The position numbers were made by a program, and so were the translations under genes. The notes below the pieces were generated by a model that saw only the letters and a list, made by a program, of their open reading frames with translations, searched no databases and was not told the origin of the DNA. A stretch of 64,000 nucleotides of DNA, taken from PALSA-894 sp963734185. Lineage in GTDB: Bacteria; Pseudomonadota; Alphaproteobacteria; Rhizobiales; Xanthobacteraceae. Numbering within the stretch: the first letter of the stretch is position 1; every line of letters starts with the position of its first letter. The DNA lies in the NCBI GenBank assembly GCA_963734185.1, contig CAVTGA010000001.1, positions 3,038,001-3,102,000 on the forward strand, read 5' to 3'. Shown piece after piece: positions 1 to 9,014 of this stretch.

Positions 1-2
1 GG

Positions 3-407
3 CGGCCGATCGGCGCGCTGCCGTCGGCGATGACGGCGTTCATTCTGTTCGAGGCGGCGTATTTCTGCGAGATCATCCGCGCCGGCGTGGCGAGCGTGCC
101 GCGCGGGCAGGTGTTCGCCGCCGCGGCGACCGGAATGACGTCGCTGCAGGTGCTGCGCCTCGTCGTGCTGCCACAGGCGTTCCGCGCCATGGCACCAGTG
201 CTGCTCACCCAGAGCATCGTGCTGTTTCAGGACACCTCGCTGGTCTACGTCATCACCCTGCGCGACTTCCTCACCGCGGCGAGCGTCGTCGCCAATCGCG
301 ACGGACGGGTGATCGAACTGTATTGCTTCGCGGCGGCGGTCTACTTCGTGCTGTGCTTTGGCGCCTCGCTCGCGGTGCGCGCCGCGCGCCGGCAGGTCGC
401 CGCATGA
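3..407 (+). CDS. Amino-acid ABC transporter permease, C-terminal part (gene cut by window start)
   Basis: This is the C-terminal end of an inner-membrane permease of the polar amino-acid (glutamate/aspartate type) ABC family; the reading frame is open to the window edge, so the N-terminus is missing. The EAA-type coupling segment that docks the ATPase is visible (RAGVASVPRGQVFAAAATGM, then the LPQAFR segment), followed by two hydrophobic segments. Its TGA overlaps the ATG of the next gene (ATGA), so the two are translationally coupled and form one importer operon. The substrate cannot be fixed from this fragment; a GltK-like role is inferred from the EAA region and the partner ATPase. Confidence 0.85.
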   Translation, partial: RPIGALPSAMTAFILFEAAYFCEIIRAGVASVPRGQVFAAAATGMTSLQVLRLVVLPQAFRAMAPVLLTQSIVLFQDTSLVYVITLRDFLTAASVVANRDGRVIELYCFAAAVYFVLCFGASLAVRAARRQVAA

Positions 408-1147
408 GCGCGGGCGCCATGATCGCGGTCGAGGCCGTCGACAAATGGTACGGCGCGGCGCACGTCCTCAAGGGCTGCAGCCTGTCGATCGCGCGCGGCG
501 AGGTCGTGGTGGTGTGCGGGCCGTCGGGATCGGGCAAGTCGACCTTGATCAAGTGTATCAACGGGCTGGAACGGTTCCAGTCCGGCCGCATCCTGGTCGA
601 CAGCGTCTCGGTCGGCGACGCCGACACCGACCTGCCGAAGCTGCGCGCGCGCATCGGCATGGTGTTCCAGCACTTCGAGCTCTACCCGCACATGGATGTG
701 CTGGCCAATATCTGCCTCGCCCAGCGCCATGTCCTGAGGCGCACGCGGACAGAAGCGGAGGCCCGCGCCCAAGCCCTGCTCGAGCGTGTCGGCCTTGCCG
801 ACAAGGCCGCTGCGCATCCGAGCCAGCTCTCCGGCGGCCAGCAGCAGCGCGTCGCGATCGCACGCGCGCTCGCCATGGACCCGATCGCGATGCTGTTCGA
901 CGAGCCGACTTCGGCGCTCGATCCGGAGATGATCAGCGAGGTGCTCGACGTGATGGTGGCTCTGGCGCGCGACGGCATGACCATGATCGTGGTGACCCAC
1001 GAGATGGGGTTTGCCCGCGCGGTCGCCGACCGCGTCGTGTTCATGCACGAGGGGCGCATCCTGGAAGCGCGCGCGACCCCGGATTTCTTCGCTCAGCCGG
1101 AGAGCGAACGCGCCCGGCTGTTCCTGTCGAAGATTCTGGCGCACTAG
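404..1147 (+). CDS. gltL: Amino-acid ABC transporter ATP-binding protein (GltL/GlnQ type)
   Basis: Cytoplasmic ATPase of a polar amino-acid importer, 247 residues, the usual length. It carries Walker A (GPSGSGKST), the Q-loop in GMVFQHFELYPH, the signature LSGGQQQR, Walker B (MLFDEPTSALDPE) and the switch histidine in VVTHEMGFA. The FELYPHM form after the Q-loop is typical of the glutamate/glutamine subfamily. I start it at the ATG that overlaps the upstream permease stop; the frame stays open about 80 bases further upstream, but that part lies inside the permease gene. The two genes share an operon. The exact amino acid transported is inferred, not shown. Confidence 0.88.
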   Translation: MSAGAMIAVEAVDKWYGAAHVLKGCSLSIARGEVVVVCGPSGSGKSTLIKCINGLERFQSGRILVDSVSVGDADTDLPKLRARIGMVFQHFELYPHMDVLANICLAQRHVLRRTRTEAEARAQALLERVGLADKAAAHPSQLSGGQQQRVAIARALAMDPIAMLFDEPTSALDPEMISEVLDVMVALARDGMTMIVVTHEMGFARAVADRVVFMHEGRILEARATPDFFAQPESERARLFLSKILAH

Positions 1148-1148
1148 C

Positions 1149-2171
1149 TCAGGCTGAGTCGGCCGAACTCGCTTCAGTCGAGATCTCGCCAGGCTGGAAC
1201 ACGTACTTGGCGCTGCAGAATTCGCACGTCACCGAAATGACGCCGTTCTCGACCATGTGGTCGCGGTCGTCCTGCGAAAAGCGGCCCAGCATCGCCTCGA
1301 CGCTGTCACGCGAGCACGAGCACACCGCGCGCACCGCGGCATGGCGGAACACGCGCACGCCGCGCTGGTGGAACAGCCGGAACAGCAGGCGCTCGGCCGA
1401 TATCGCCGGATCGATCAGCTCGATGTCCTCCACCGTCGCGATCAACGAGCGCGCCTCGACCCAGGCGTCATCCTCGGCAACGATGTGCGGCGTCGTTCCT
1501 TCCGGCGCGTCGCCGGGATCGAGATCGGGCGCGCGCATGCGCTCTTGCGCGCGCGGCAGGAACTGCACCAGGATGCCGCCGGCGCGCCAGCGGTGGCGTG
1601 GACCGTCGGCGCCCGACGTCAGCTCTTCGGCGACCGCGAGCCGCACGCGCGTCGGAATCTGCTCGGAGCGGAAAAAGTACTCGTGCGCGGCGTCCTCGAG
1701 ATCGCCGCCCTCCAGCGCGACCAGCCCCTGATAGCGGTTGGTGTCGTTGCCCTGGTCGATGGTCATGGCGAGATGGCCGCGTCCCAGCAGCTCGGCGCTG
1801 CCGGCGGCACCGGACGCAATCGCGTCGGCCACCCGCTGCTTGTCGAACCGGGCACAGGCGCGCACGCGGTCGGGGGTGGTGAAATCGACCACCAGCATGC
1901 GCACCGGCCCGTCGGTCTGGGTCTGCAGGATGAAGCGGCCTTCGAACTTGAGCACCGAGCCGAGCAGCACGCCGAGCACGATCGCTTCGCCGAGCAGCTT
2001 GGCGACCGGCGGCGGATAGTCGTGGCCGGAGAGGATGGTATCGACGGTCGGACCGAGCCGGATCACCCGCCCGCGCACGTCGAGGGCGGCGACGTCGAAC
2101 GGCAGGATGGCGTCGTCGACGGGAGTGTCCGCGGGAGCGCGGCTCGGGATGGCGATATCGGGATTGGTCAT
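1149..2171 (-). CDS. hslO: Redox-regulated chaperone Hsp33
   Basis: Cytosolic holdase chaperone activated by oxidative unfolding. The 340-residue protein has the Hsp33 core and, near the C-terminus, the zinc-binding redox switch: C284-S-C286 and C316-E-F-C319, the conserved CxC plus CxxC layout. In the family, oxidation of these four cysteines releases zinc and exposes the client-binding surface. It is convergent with the amino-acid transporter (stop codons almost touching) and downstream of argF-argD in the same orientation, separated from argF by a palindromic repeat. The N-terminal extension of about 20 residues before FDVAALDVRGR is longer than in the E. coli protein; a shorter start is possible. 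Confidence 0.93.
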   Translation of the reverse strand: MTNPDIAIPSRAPADTPVDDAILPFDVAALDVRGRVIRLGPTVDTILSGHDYPPPVAKLLGEAIVLGVLLGSVLKFEGRFILQTQTDGPVRMLVVDFTTPDRVRACARFDKQRVADAIASGAAGSAELLGRGHLAMTIDQGNDTNRYQGLVALEGGDLEDAAHEYFFRSEQIPTRVRLAVAEELTSGADGPRHRWRAGGILVQFLPRAQERMRAPDLDPGDAPEGTTPHIVAEDDAWVEARSLIATVEDIELIDPAISAERLLFRLFHQRGVRVFRHAAVRAVCSCSRDSVEAMLGRFSQDDRDHMVENGVISVTCEFCSAKYVFQPGEISTEASSADSA

Positions 2172-2236
2172 TTCGAGACCGTATGTAGAAACTCGCGGCC
2201 GAAATGCGAGCCCGCTTGGCCGCTGCGTTTATCGTG

Positions 2237-2287
2237 GGAGCATGATCTTTACCGAAAACCGGTGCCCACTTTTCGGGATCATGCTCC
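2237..2287. repeat. Palindromic repeat, AGAGCATGATCC family
   Basis: Inverted repeat with arms GGAGCATGATC and GATCATGCTCC around a central CGAAAA...TTTTCGG hairpin. It lies between the argF stop codon, which abuts it, and the hslO start. Related copies lie at about 33.4, 43.3, 52.9 and 59.8 kb. It may act as a transcription-end or mRNA-stability hairpin for argF, but that is inference. Confidence 0.75.
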
Positions 2288-3219
2288 TAGCGCGCGCGTA
2301 CCTGCAGGCACCAGGCAAGGATGCCTTTCTGGGCATGCAGCCGGTTCTCCGCCTCGTCGAACACCACCGATTGCGGACCGTCCATCACCTCGTCGGTCAC
2401 CTCCTCGTCGCGGTGGGCCGGCAGGCAGTGCATGAAGATGGCGTCGGGCTTGGCCCGCGCCATCAGGCGGGCATTGACCTGGTAGGGCTTGAGCAGGTTG
2501 TGGCGGCGCTCGCCGTCCTTGTCGCCCATGGAGACCCAGGTATCGGTCACGATGCAGTCGGCATCCGCCGCGGCCTCCTCGGCATCGTACCCGATCCGGA
2601 TCGCCGCGCCGGACGCTTTGGCCCATTCGACGAGCCGCTTCTTCGGCGCGAGCTCCGGCGGGGTCGCGACCTTGAGGCCGAAATCGAAACGCTGCGCCGC
2701 ATGCATCCAGGACGCCAGCACGTTGTTGGTATCGCCGGTCCACGCCACGGTGCGGCCCTTGATCGGACCCTTGTGCTCCTCGAAGGTCATGACGTCGGCC
2801 ATGACCTGGCAGGGATGCGACAGGCGCGTCAGCCCGTTGATCACCGGCACGGTTGCATGACGTGCGAGCTCGATCAGCGCGGCGTGATCGAGGATGCGGA
2901 TCATGATGGCGTCGACGTAGCGCGACAGCACGCGCGCCGTGTCGCCGATGGTCTCGCCGCGGCCGAGTTGCATCTCCTGGCCGGTCAGCATGATGACGTC
3001 GCCGCCGAGCTGACGCATGGCGACGTCGAACGAGACGCGCGTACGCGTCGAGGGCTTGTCGAAGATCATGGCGAGCGTCTTGCCGGCGAGCGGCTTGTCG
3101 AGCGGCGCACCGCGACGCTTGAGGGCGTCCTTCATGGCGCGGCTCGTATCGATGATGGCGCGCAGCTCGCCGACCGGCACGTCCGTCAGGTCGAGGAAAT
3201 GGCGCGGCGAGCCGCTCAC
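2287..3219 (-). CDS. argF: Ornithine carbamoyltransferase
   Basis: Catalyses ornithine plus carbamoyl phosphate to citrulline in cytosolic arginine biosynthesis. The 310-residue protein has the carbamoyl-phosphate loop STRTR (residues 57-61), the HPCQ motif and the ornithine/catalytic HCLPAHR segment near the C-terminus. I start it at GTG, whose GTGA overlaps the argD stop; this gives the normal N-terminus SPRHFLDL. Much longer frames upstream are only the shadow of argD. The overlap means argD and argF are co-translated, a common arrangement in alphaproteobacteria. Confidence 0.95.
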   Translation of the reverse strand: MSGSPRHFLDLTDVPVGELRAIIDTSRAMKDALKRRGAPLDKPLAGKTLAMIFDKPSTRTRVSFDVAMRQLGGDVIMLTGQEMQLGRGETIGDTARVLSRYVDAIMIRILDHAALIELARHATVPVINGLTRLSHPCQVMADVMTFEEHKGPIKGRTVAWTGDTNNVLASWMHAAQRFDFGLKVATPPELAPKKRLVEWAKASGAAIRIGYDAEEAAADADCIVTDTWVSMGDKDGERRHNLLKPYQVNARLMARAKPDAIFMHCLPAHRDEEVTDEVMDGPQSVVFDEAENRLHAQKGILAWCLQVRAR

Positions 3220-4427
3220 GCGACGGCTCCTTGGCTGTGCGGCCGCTCGAGCGCGCGGCTGAGCTGCGCACAGGCGCGTTCCACCCGCGCGACGCCCTCG
3301 GCGACCTCGTCCTCGCTGATGATCAACGGCGGATAGAGGCGCACGACGTTGTCGCCGGCCGCGACCGTCAGCAGGCCTGCGGCGCGCAGCGCATCGACCA
3401 GTTCGCCGTTCGGCACCACGGCGCGCAGGCCGAGCAGCAGCCCTTCGCCGCGCACTTCCGCGATCACCGCCGGGAAGCGATCCTTCAGCTCGGCTAGCCG
3501 CTGCCGGAACAGCAGCGCCACGCGGCGGACATGATCGAGGAAGCCGGGCGCGAGCACGATATCGAGGACCGCGTTGCCCGCCGCCATCGCCAGCGGATTG
3601 CCGCCGAAGGTCGATCCATGGGTGCCGGCGGTCATGCCCTTGCCGGCCGCGGCCGTGGTCAGGCAGGCGCCGATCGGAAAACCGGCGCCGAGCGCCTTGG
3701 CGAGCGCCATGATGTCGGGCGCAACGCCGAAGCGCTGGTAGGCGAACAGCTCGCCGGTGCGCCCGATCCCGGTCTGCACCTCGTCGAAGATCAACAGCAG
3801 CCCGTGCTGGTCGCACAGCGCCCGCAGGCTCTTGAGGAACTGCGGCGGCGGCACCCGCACGCCGCCTTCGCCCTGCATCGGCTCGATCAGGATCGCCGCC
3901 GTCGCCGGGCCGATCGCGCGCTTGGTCGCCTCGAGATCGCCGAACGGCACCTGATCGAAACCCTCGACCACCGGGCCGAAGCCGTCGAGATATTTCTTCT
4001 GCCCGCCGGCCGCGAGCGTCGCCAGGGTGCGGCCGTGGAACGCGCCCTCATAGGTGACGATGCGGAAACGCTCGGGGGAACCGTTCACCGCGTGATACTT
4101 GCGCGCGGTCTTGATGGCGCATTCGAGCGCCTCGGCGCCGGAATTGGCGAAGAAGGCGAGATCCGCGAAGCTTGCGGCGCACAGCCGGTCGGCGAGCTTC
4201 TCCTGCTCGGGAATACGGAACAGGTTGGAGACATGCAGCGCCTTGGCGGCCTGCGCCGACACGGCCGCGACCACGTGCGGATGCGCATGGCCGAGCGCAT
4301 TCACCGCCACGCCGGAGGTGAAGTCGAGGTAGCGATCGCCGTTGGTGGCGACGAGCCAGGCGCCCTCGCCGCGCTCGAAGGCAAGGTCGACGCGCGCGAA
4401 AGTCGGCATCAGATGTGCTGTGGTCAC
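3216..4427 (-). CDS. argD: Acetylornithine aminotransferase (argD)
   Basis: PLP-dependent class III aminotransferase of arginine biosynthesis (N-acetylglutamate semialdehyde to N-acetylornithine); family members often also serve as succinyldiaminopimelate transaminase. The sequence shows the PLP-site aspartate in LLIFDEVQTGIGRTG and the Schiff-base lysine in ALAKALGAGFPIG. Chosen start is the GTG giving VTTAHLMPTFARVDL, about 403 residues; the internal ATG six codons later is an alternative. It is the first gene of argD-argF and is divergent from gcrA across about 380 bases. Confidence 0.94.
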   Translation of the reverse strand: MTTAHLMPTFARVDLAFERGEGAWLVATNGDRYLDFTSGVAVNALGHAHPHVVAAVSAQAAKALHVSNLFRIPEQEKLADRLCAASFADLAFFANSGAEALECAIKTARKYHAVNGSPERFRIVTYEGAFHGRTLATLAAGGQKKYLDGFGPVVEGFDQVPFGDLEATKRAIGPATAAILIEPMQGEGGVRVPPPQFLKSLRALCDQHGLLLIFDEVQTGIGRTGELFAYQRFGVAPDIMALAKALGAGFPIGACLTTAAAGKGMTAGTHGSTFGGNPLAMAAGNAVLDIVLAPGFLDHVRRVALLFRQRLAELKDRFPAVIAEVRGEGLLLGLRAVVPNGELVDALRAAGLLTVAAGDNVVRLYPPLIISEDEVAEGVARVERACAQLSRALERPHSQGAVA

Positions 4428-4597
4428 GGCACGCTCACCCGTTTGCAAGGCTTGAAATGAAACGTGCCGCCTCGCCGGGCGGCACTCCGGCACATTCTAT
4501 TGGCCGCCCTTGTGGTGTCAATAATGTCGCATCATCTGACGATTGCGACCCCGATCGGCACCCCAAGGGAGATTGCTTGGGGAAAACAGGCTCTCCG

Positions 4598-4804
4598 GAG
4601 TCAGGGCGGCGTTTGCAGACTCTTGCGCACGAGTCACGCCATATTGTAGTTTTATGACGGTCAGGTACGACATCTCGTGCGGCAGACTGTCTCCTGAGTC
4701 CCACCAGTAGTAGGCGTGCGTCGGGTCGGCGGAGGGGCCGCCCGGGCGAGGTGGAGGGATTCTGTCAACGGCATTCGGCCTGCCACGGGACGCAGAGGAG
4801 AATC
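4598..4804. promoter_or_regulatory. Cluster of six GANTC (CcrM-type) sites upstream of gcrA
   Basis: The argD-gcrA intergenic region (4428-4806) holds six GANTC sites: 4598-4602, 4618-4622, 4631-4635, 4696-4700, 4758-4762 and 4800-4804. About one would be expected by chance in 207 bases. GANTC is the CcrM methylation site, and GcrA in Caulobacter acts preferentially at promoters carrying methylated GANTC. The last site sits in the gcrA leader, immediately before the start codon. Autoregulation of gcrA through these sites is inferred. I found no convincing -35/-10 pair. Confidence 0.55.
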
Positions 4805-4806
4805 CC

Positions 4807-5310
4807 ATGAGCTGGACGGACGAGCGGGTCGAGTTGCTGAAGAAGCTGTGGAGCGACGGCCTGTCGGCCAGCCAGATCGCAGCCGAGCTCGGCGGCATCA
4901 CCCGCAACGCCGTGATCGGCAAGGTCCATCGGCTCGGCCTTTCCGGCCGCGCCAAGGCGCCGTCATCGGCGATCCCGCGTCAACGCAAGCCGCGCGCACC
5001 CTCGCAGATGTTCCGTGCGGCGCGTCCGATGATGCGCGGCAACACCGCGCTGGCGATGCCGGCCTACGACTACGACCCGGAGCCCGAGCCCGAGCCGATC
5101 GAGAACATCATTCCGATCGGGCAGCGCTGCACCCTGGTCGAGCTGACCGAGGAGACCTGCCGCTGGCCGATCGGCGACCCAGGCAGTCCCGACTTTTTCT
5201 TCTGCGGTGGCCGGAGAGTGGCCGGGCTCCCCTACTGCGGCCACCATGTGCGCATCGCCTACCAACCAGCAACCGACCGGCGGCGCGAGAAGCGTCCCAT
5301 ACGCGCGTGA
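4807..5310 (+). CDS. gcrA: GcrA cell-cycle regulator
   Basis: Transcription factor confined to alphaproteobacteria that binds sigma70-RNA polymerase and favours CcrM-methylated GANTC promoters. The 167-residue protein begins with the diagnostic helix-turn-helix, MSWTDERVELLKKLW followed by SASQIAAELGG and RNAVIGKVHRLGL. After a basic and proline-rich linker and an acidic stretch (DPEPEPEPIE) comes the C-terminal domain with CRWPIGDPGSPDFFFCGG and YCGHHVRIAY, cysteines and histidines that may bind metal. GAGGAGAAT precedes the ATG. Monocistronic as far as can be seen. Confidence 0.95.
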   Translation: MSWTDERVELLKKLWSDGLSASQIAAELGGITRNAVIGKVHRLGLSGRAKAPSSAIPRQRKPRAPSQMFRAARPMMRGNTALAMPAYDYDPEPEPEPIENIIPIGQRCTLVELTEETCRWPIGDPGSPDFFFCGGRRVAGLPYCGHHVRIAYQPATDRRREKRPIRA

Positions 5311-5405
5311 GCCTGTCGCCTTCCTGCCTATCGAATTGGAAGTGAAGCGCACAGCTGCCACCGTCCAATAGACGACTACCGCGGCTGCTGTGGGAAGCTG
5401 GAATC

Positions 5406-7565
5406 TCAGTCCCTCTTTACTAGGCCGCCAAGTACAGCAGCGACCATCAAGCTAATGAACCAACCAAACAAGATCTCGGCCCACATGACAAAACGCGTAA
5501 GCAGCCCGAGTTCCCACCATTTGGGACCGCCTCTTGCAACGCGTTGAGTGTTGTCAAGAGGTACGCTTACCATCGGCGCCCAATCCTTGTCCTGCGAGAG
5601 TCCTGCCAAAGGCAATATTAGATCGAGCGAATACGCTAGCGAGTTGAACGTTGTGTACTCAACCGGTGCGAATGGGCACCTAGTCCAATTGCCGCCCCTC
5701 GCCGGCGTGCATTGGTCGAAGCGGGAGTCAAGATAGATACGAGAATCGGTTGGTGCGAATACGCCCTCTGTTGCCATGTTCTCGTAAAAGATTCCGCACG
5801 ACAGCCAGACCAAGACAACCGCCCATATTGCCCGTGACGGGCGATAGCCGTATCCAACAAGAATTCCGAAAAGCCAGTGAAGTGGGACCAAAGAGCCGGC
5901 TATCTTTCCGGCCTTACGCAACCTCACTTGTTTTTCGATCGCAACCGATCGTGCCTCCTCATCGTGTCCCATCTCGCGCAGCACCTTTACAAGCTGCTCC
6001 CAGGGCTGGGGCTTGAAGTCATGTCCAAGGTCGTCTGCTGTCTGTTTGCCTAGCCATTCAATGCGGAATATCGCGTCCGTTGGGGCTTGATAACCCAATC
6101 GATCGTATCGAAAGCCGTTGAACAGAATCTGTTCAACGGTCCGCCAACTGGGGCTGTCATCAAGCAAGGTGCCCACATGTGCGGCTGAGAGCGACATTAC
6201 TTTGGGTGGCTTCGGGACATCTCTAAAAAAGAATCCACCGCGGATTTCCGCACCATCGCAGCCCAGCGTACCTTGTCCTTCAAACCTTGCGCCTGAAAGG
6301 TACAAATCACCGCCAACTCGCGCATTAAGAAGACGAATTGCTCCTTTGACCTTCACATCGGTTAGCCTCAAATTGTGCCCTATGGAAATTTGGTCAAGCG
6401 CTAAAGCATTCTCATTGTCGTTCTGAAATCTACCTCCGTCGCAGTTCAATTCTCGTCCAATTCTTGCTCTCAACAGCCGCACCTCTCCTTTGGCAAGAAA
6501 CTTATCATCCAAACGGAAGCTCCCACCAACGTCGACGCCATCACCCCACAGTGCCAAGCCATCTCTGCTCTCAATAGTCGCACCTCCGGCGTACACATCG
6601 CCGCGAACTCTAGTTCCTTCCAAAACGACTCGTCCTTTCGCGGCGAATCCATTTCTCAGGAACAGATTTCCTTCAATATTCGTATTGCTGCATAGCAGCG
6701 CGTCGTTAGCCTCGCCTTGCAAACGGGCTCCGCAGTGCAAACGATCGGCCCTTACTCCGTGCACAGTCGTCTCAATGATGTGTAAGCTTCTTATCTTAGC
6801 GTCTATAAGGTCAATGGCTCCCTCGATCTTGCAGTTCCCAATCGTCAACCGTCCATTCAACTCACAGTTTCTTAGATCAACGCCCCCGTCGATCAAGGTG
6901 TCGCGTACATGAATCTCGCCGCCAATTTGAGCCCCGGCGAAGCAAATCTCGCCTCTCACTTCTAATTTGTCAGCAAGAAAAACGTTACCGTAGACGTTGG
7001 TCCTATTGCACAGCAACGCTATGTCGCCATTACCATCCAGGCGGCCCCCGCATTCGAGATTGGCGCCAATGTGAGCCGCAATCAGTCTCACCTGCTTTGA
7101 CGAAGAAAAACTTCGCCCGATCCCGAGATTTCCCTCACAGCGAAGTCGATCAGCATCCAATCCTTGCACGGTACTGCCGTGGAGGTGCAAACTCTTGATC
7201 TTGGCGTCGATGAGGCGAATTTCGCCGTCGATTCGGCAGTCTAGAGCTGCCAGAGGTACGGATAGTTGGCAGTTTGTGAGATCAATGGTGCCATCAATCC
7301 AGGCTCCATGGATATTGACTCCAGCTTCGTGCACCGGCGCACTCTCGTCGCCGCCAAGCGCCAGGAAGCGTACAAATTCTGCTCGGATGCTGTTGGTCGA
7401 AGTTCGCTTCTCGGGAGTTTTCTCGTTAATCCTGGCAGGCGAGCCTTCAGCGCAGGCGGCGAGCAGCGCCTGCTCCGCTGCTGCCAGGCTTCCCTTGCCG
7501 TCCAAGAACTCGGAAAGCGTGCGGCCTTTCGGCCGCATTGCTCCGCCCGTCATTTTACGCGCCAT
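5406..7565 (-). CDS. Membrane-anchored right-handed beta-helix repeat protein, function unknown
   Basis: About 719 residues. The first two thirds is a repetitive beta-helix in which short units recur (GEIRLIDAKI, GAIDLIDAKI, GAIRLLNARV, GGDLYLSGARF). There is also a larger internal duplication: IDGEIRLIDAKIKSLHLHG...DADRLRCEG matches IEGAIDLIDAKIRSLHIIE...RADRLHCGA. The C-terminal third has at least three hydrophobic segments (WLFGILVGYGY...AIWAVVLVWLSCGIFY; FNSLAYSLDLILPLAGL; WAEILFGWFISLMVAAVLGGL), so the helix is probably tethered to the inner membrane. I start it at the ATG preceded by GGCGAGGG; an ATG 24 bases upstream is the alternative. The gene is visibly AT-richer than its neighbours, which suggests acquisition. 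Similar proteins are sometimes labelled membrane-associated oxidoreductase, but I see no oxidoreductase motif. Confidence 0.75.
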   Translation of the reverse strand: MARKMTGGAMRPKGRTLSEFLDGKGSLAAAEQALLAACAEGSPARINEKTPEKRTSTNSIRAEFVRFLALGGDESAPVHEAGVNIHGAWIDGTIDLTNCQLSVPLAALDCRIDGEIRLIDAKIKSLHLHGSTVQGLDADRLRCEGNLGIGRSFSSSKQVRLIAAHIGANLECGGRLDGNGDIALLCNRTNVYGNVFLADKLEVRGEICFAGAQIGGEIHVRDTLIDGGVDLRNCELNGRLTIGNCKIEGAIDLIDAKIRSLHIIETTVHGVRADRLHCGARLQGEANDALLCSNTNIEGNLFLRNGFAAKGRVVLEGTRVRGDVYAGGATIESRDGLALWGDGVDVGGSFRLDDKFLAKGEVRLLRARIGRELNCDGGRFQNDNENALALDQISIGHNLRLTDVKVKGAIRLLNARVGGDLYLSGARFEGQGTLGCDGAEIRGGFFFRDVPKPPKVMSLSAAHVGTLLDDSPSWRTVEQILFNGFRYDRLGYQAPTDAIFRIEWLGKQTADDLGHDFKPQPWEQLVKVLREMGHDEEARSVAIEKQVRLRKAGKIAGSLVPLHWLFGILVGYGYRPSRAIWAVVLVWLSCGIFYENMATEGVFAPTDSRIYLDSRFDQCTPARGGNWTRCPFAPVEYTTFNSLAYSLDLILPLAGLSQDKDWAPMVSVPLDNTQRVARGGPKWWELGLLTRFVMWAEILFGWFISLMVAAVLGGLVKRD

Positions 7566-7657
7566 CCAACCCTCGCCGGGCAACAGCATATCATGACGGG
7601 GCCGTGCGCAGGTTCGTTTCCACGGGCCCAGTTGATTCCGTCGCGACCCGCACTTCG

Positions 7658-8077
7658 CTAATGCCTGTGCCGCAGCGCCCTGGCGGCAGGCGCGACGCGA
7701 TCGGGCTCGAAGCGCAGGATGGTCACGACGCGGTCGCGCAGCGGGCCCGACAGGTTGAGCTGCAGCGCCCAGTCGCCGTGCATCTCGAGCAGGAGGCGCG
7801 CCCGATAGGTCCCGGGCCGCTCGCCCGGCGCGGCCGCGACCGGGCGTACATTGTGCATCATCGGCATCGACGGCATGTCGGCGCCGACCGTCAAGGTCAC
7901 GCCGCCGAGCGGCTCGCTGGTGCGCGCATTGGTCAGCGCGATGGTGCAGTCGTACTGCAACACCGTGCCGGTCGGCTGGCATGCGACATCGGCCTTGGCG
8001 CGCACCTGCGCCGACGCAGGCACGGGCAGGCACGCCGCGAGGGCGGCGACAACGCACAGGCGCCAGATCGTGCTCAT
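7658..8077 (-). CDS. Secreted YtkA/FixH-like domain protein
   Basis: A 139-residue exported protein with signal peptide MSTIWRLCVVAALAACLPVPASA. The mature part is an immunoglobulin-like fold with two cysteines (VACQPTG and QYDCTIA) and a PMMHN segment, and resembles the YtkA/FixH type: RPGTYRARLLLEMHGDWALQL is the characteristic end. Its ATG overlaps the stop of the livM-like gene upstream (ATGA), so it is co-transcribed with the Liv permeases although nothing links it functionally to amino-acid uptake. Family members accompany copper or cytochrome-oxidase functions; the role here is unknown. Confidence 0.7.
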   Translation of the reverse strand: MSTIWRLCVVAALAACLPVPASAQVRAKADVACQPTGTVLQYDCTIALTNARTSEPLGGVTLTVGADMPSMPMMHNVRPVAAAPGERPGTYRARLLLEMHGDWALQLNLSGPLRDRVVTILRFEPDRVAPAARALRHRH

Positions 8078-9014
8078 GCCGCGTCCCCCTTGGCGGCATT
8101 GTCGGCCGGCGGCGGGCGGACGGACGAGCGCCAGGCGCGGCCGATGCGATGCACCAGCGCCTCGTCGAGCAATCCGCGCGGCCGCACGATCAGCAGGAGC
8201 GCGACCAGGCCGCCGAAGATGATCATGCGATAGCCCGGAAAAGGCGCGGATCGATTCCAGCACGCCGATGTCGAGCAGCACGCCGAGCAAGGGCCCGAGC
8301 GCGGTGCCGAGCCCGCCGATCAGCCCATAGGCGAGGCTGTGCACGCCGAGCATCACGTCGAAGATGCGCGGCTCCAGATAGGTGGTGAGATGCGCGTAAA
8401 GGCCGCCGCCGAGGCCGGCGAGCGCGCCGGCCAGCCCCGCGGCGAGCACCTTGAGGCGGGCGACCGCGATGCCCGTGCAGCTCGGCCAGCACCGCGTCGG
8501 CGCCGATCATGCGGAACGCCGCGCCGAGGCGCGAGCGCTCCAGCAACAAGAAGCCGGCGAGCGCGGCGAGCAGCAGCGCATAGATCAGCGCGAGGAATTG
8601 CAGCGCGCCGATGTTGTTCTCGAAGATGTAGCGGATGCCGCGGAAGCCGTCGGCGCCGTTCGGTCCGACCGGCTCGCCGTCGATCGTCACCTGATAGCGG
8701 AACTGCTCGAACATCAGCCGCACCATCTCGGCGAAAGCAAGCGTCGCGATCGCGAAATAGAGGCCATGCAGCCGCAAGGTCGGCAGGCCGACCAGCACGG
8801 CCGCGGCGGCCGCCACGGCGGCGGCCCAAACGAGCGCCGCGCCGAGCGGCCAGCCCCACAGCGCGGTCGCGATTCCCGCCGCGTAGGCGCCGATCGCGAA
8901 GAAGGCCTGCTGGCCGAACGAGATCTCGCCGGTGAGCAGCAGCAGATAGGCCGAGAGCGCGATGAACGAGATGACGCCGATGTTGGAGAGGACGCCGATC
9001 AGGTAGTCGTCCAT
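8074..9014 (-). pseudogene. livM: Branched-chain amino-acid ABC permease LivM (second copy), frameshifted in this sequence
   Basis: Inner-membrane permease of the HAAT family. The start MDDYLIGVLSNIGVISFIALSAYLLLL is intact; the body includes LTGEISFGQQAFFAIGAYAAG and LRLHGLYFAIATLAFAEM. The product then breaks near 8465-8475 and again near 8238, where removing one C restores SGYRMIIFGGLVALLLIVRPRGLLDE, the standard LivM ending. It overlaps livH upstream by 16 bases and the YtkA-like gene downstream by 4. With the extra bases removed it would be a normal permease of about 310 residues, so I regard the breaks as probable sequence errors. Confidence 0.75.

Noticed and set aside
341..1144. Long minus-strand frame antisense to the amino-acid transporter ATPase
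   Set aside because: Shadow of a real gene in high-GC DNA: histidine- and arginine-rich composition, no ribosome-binding site and no recognisable domain.
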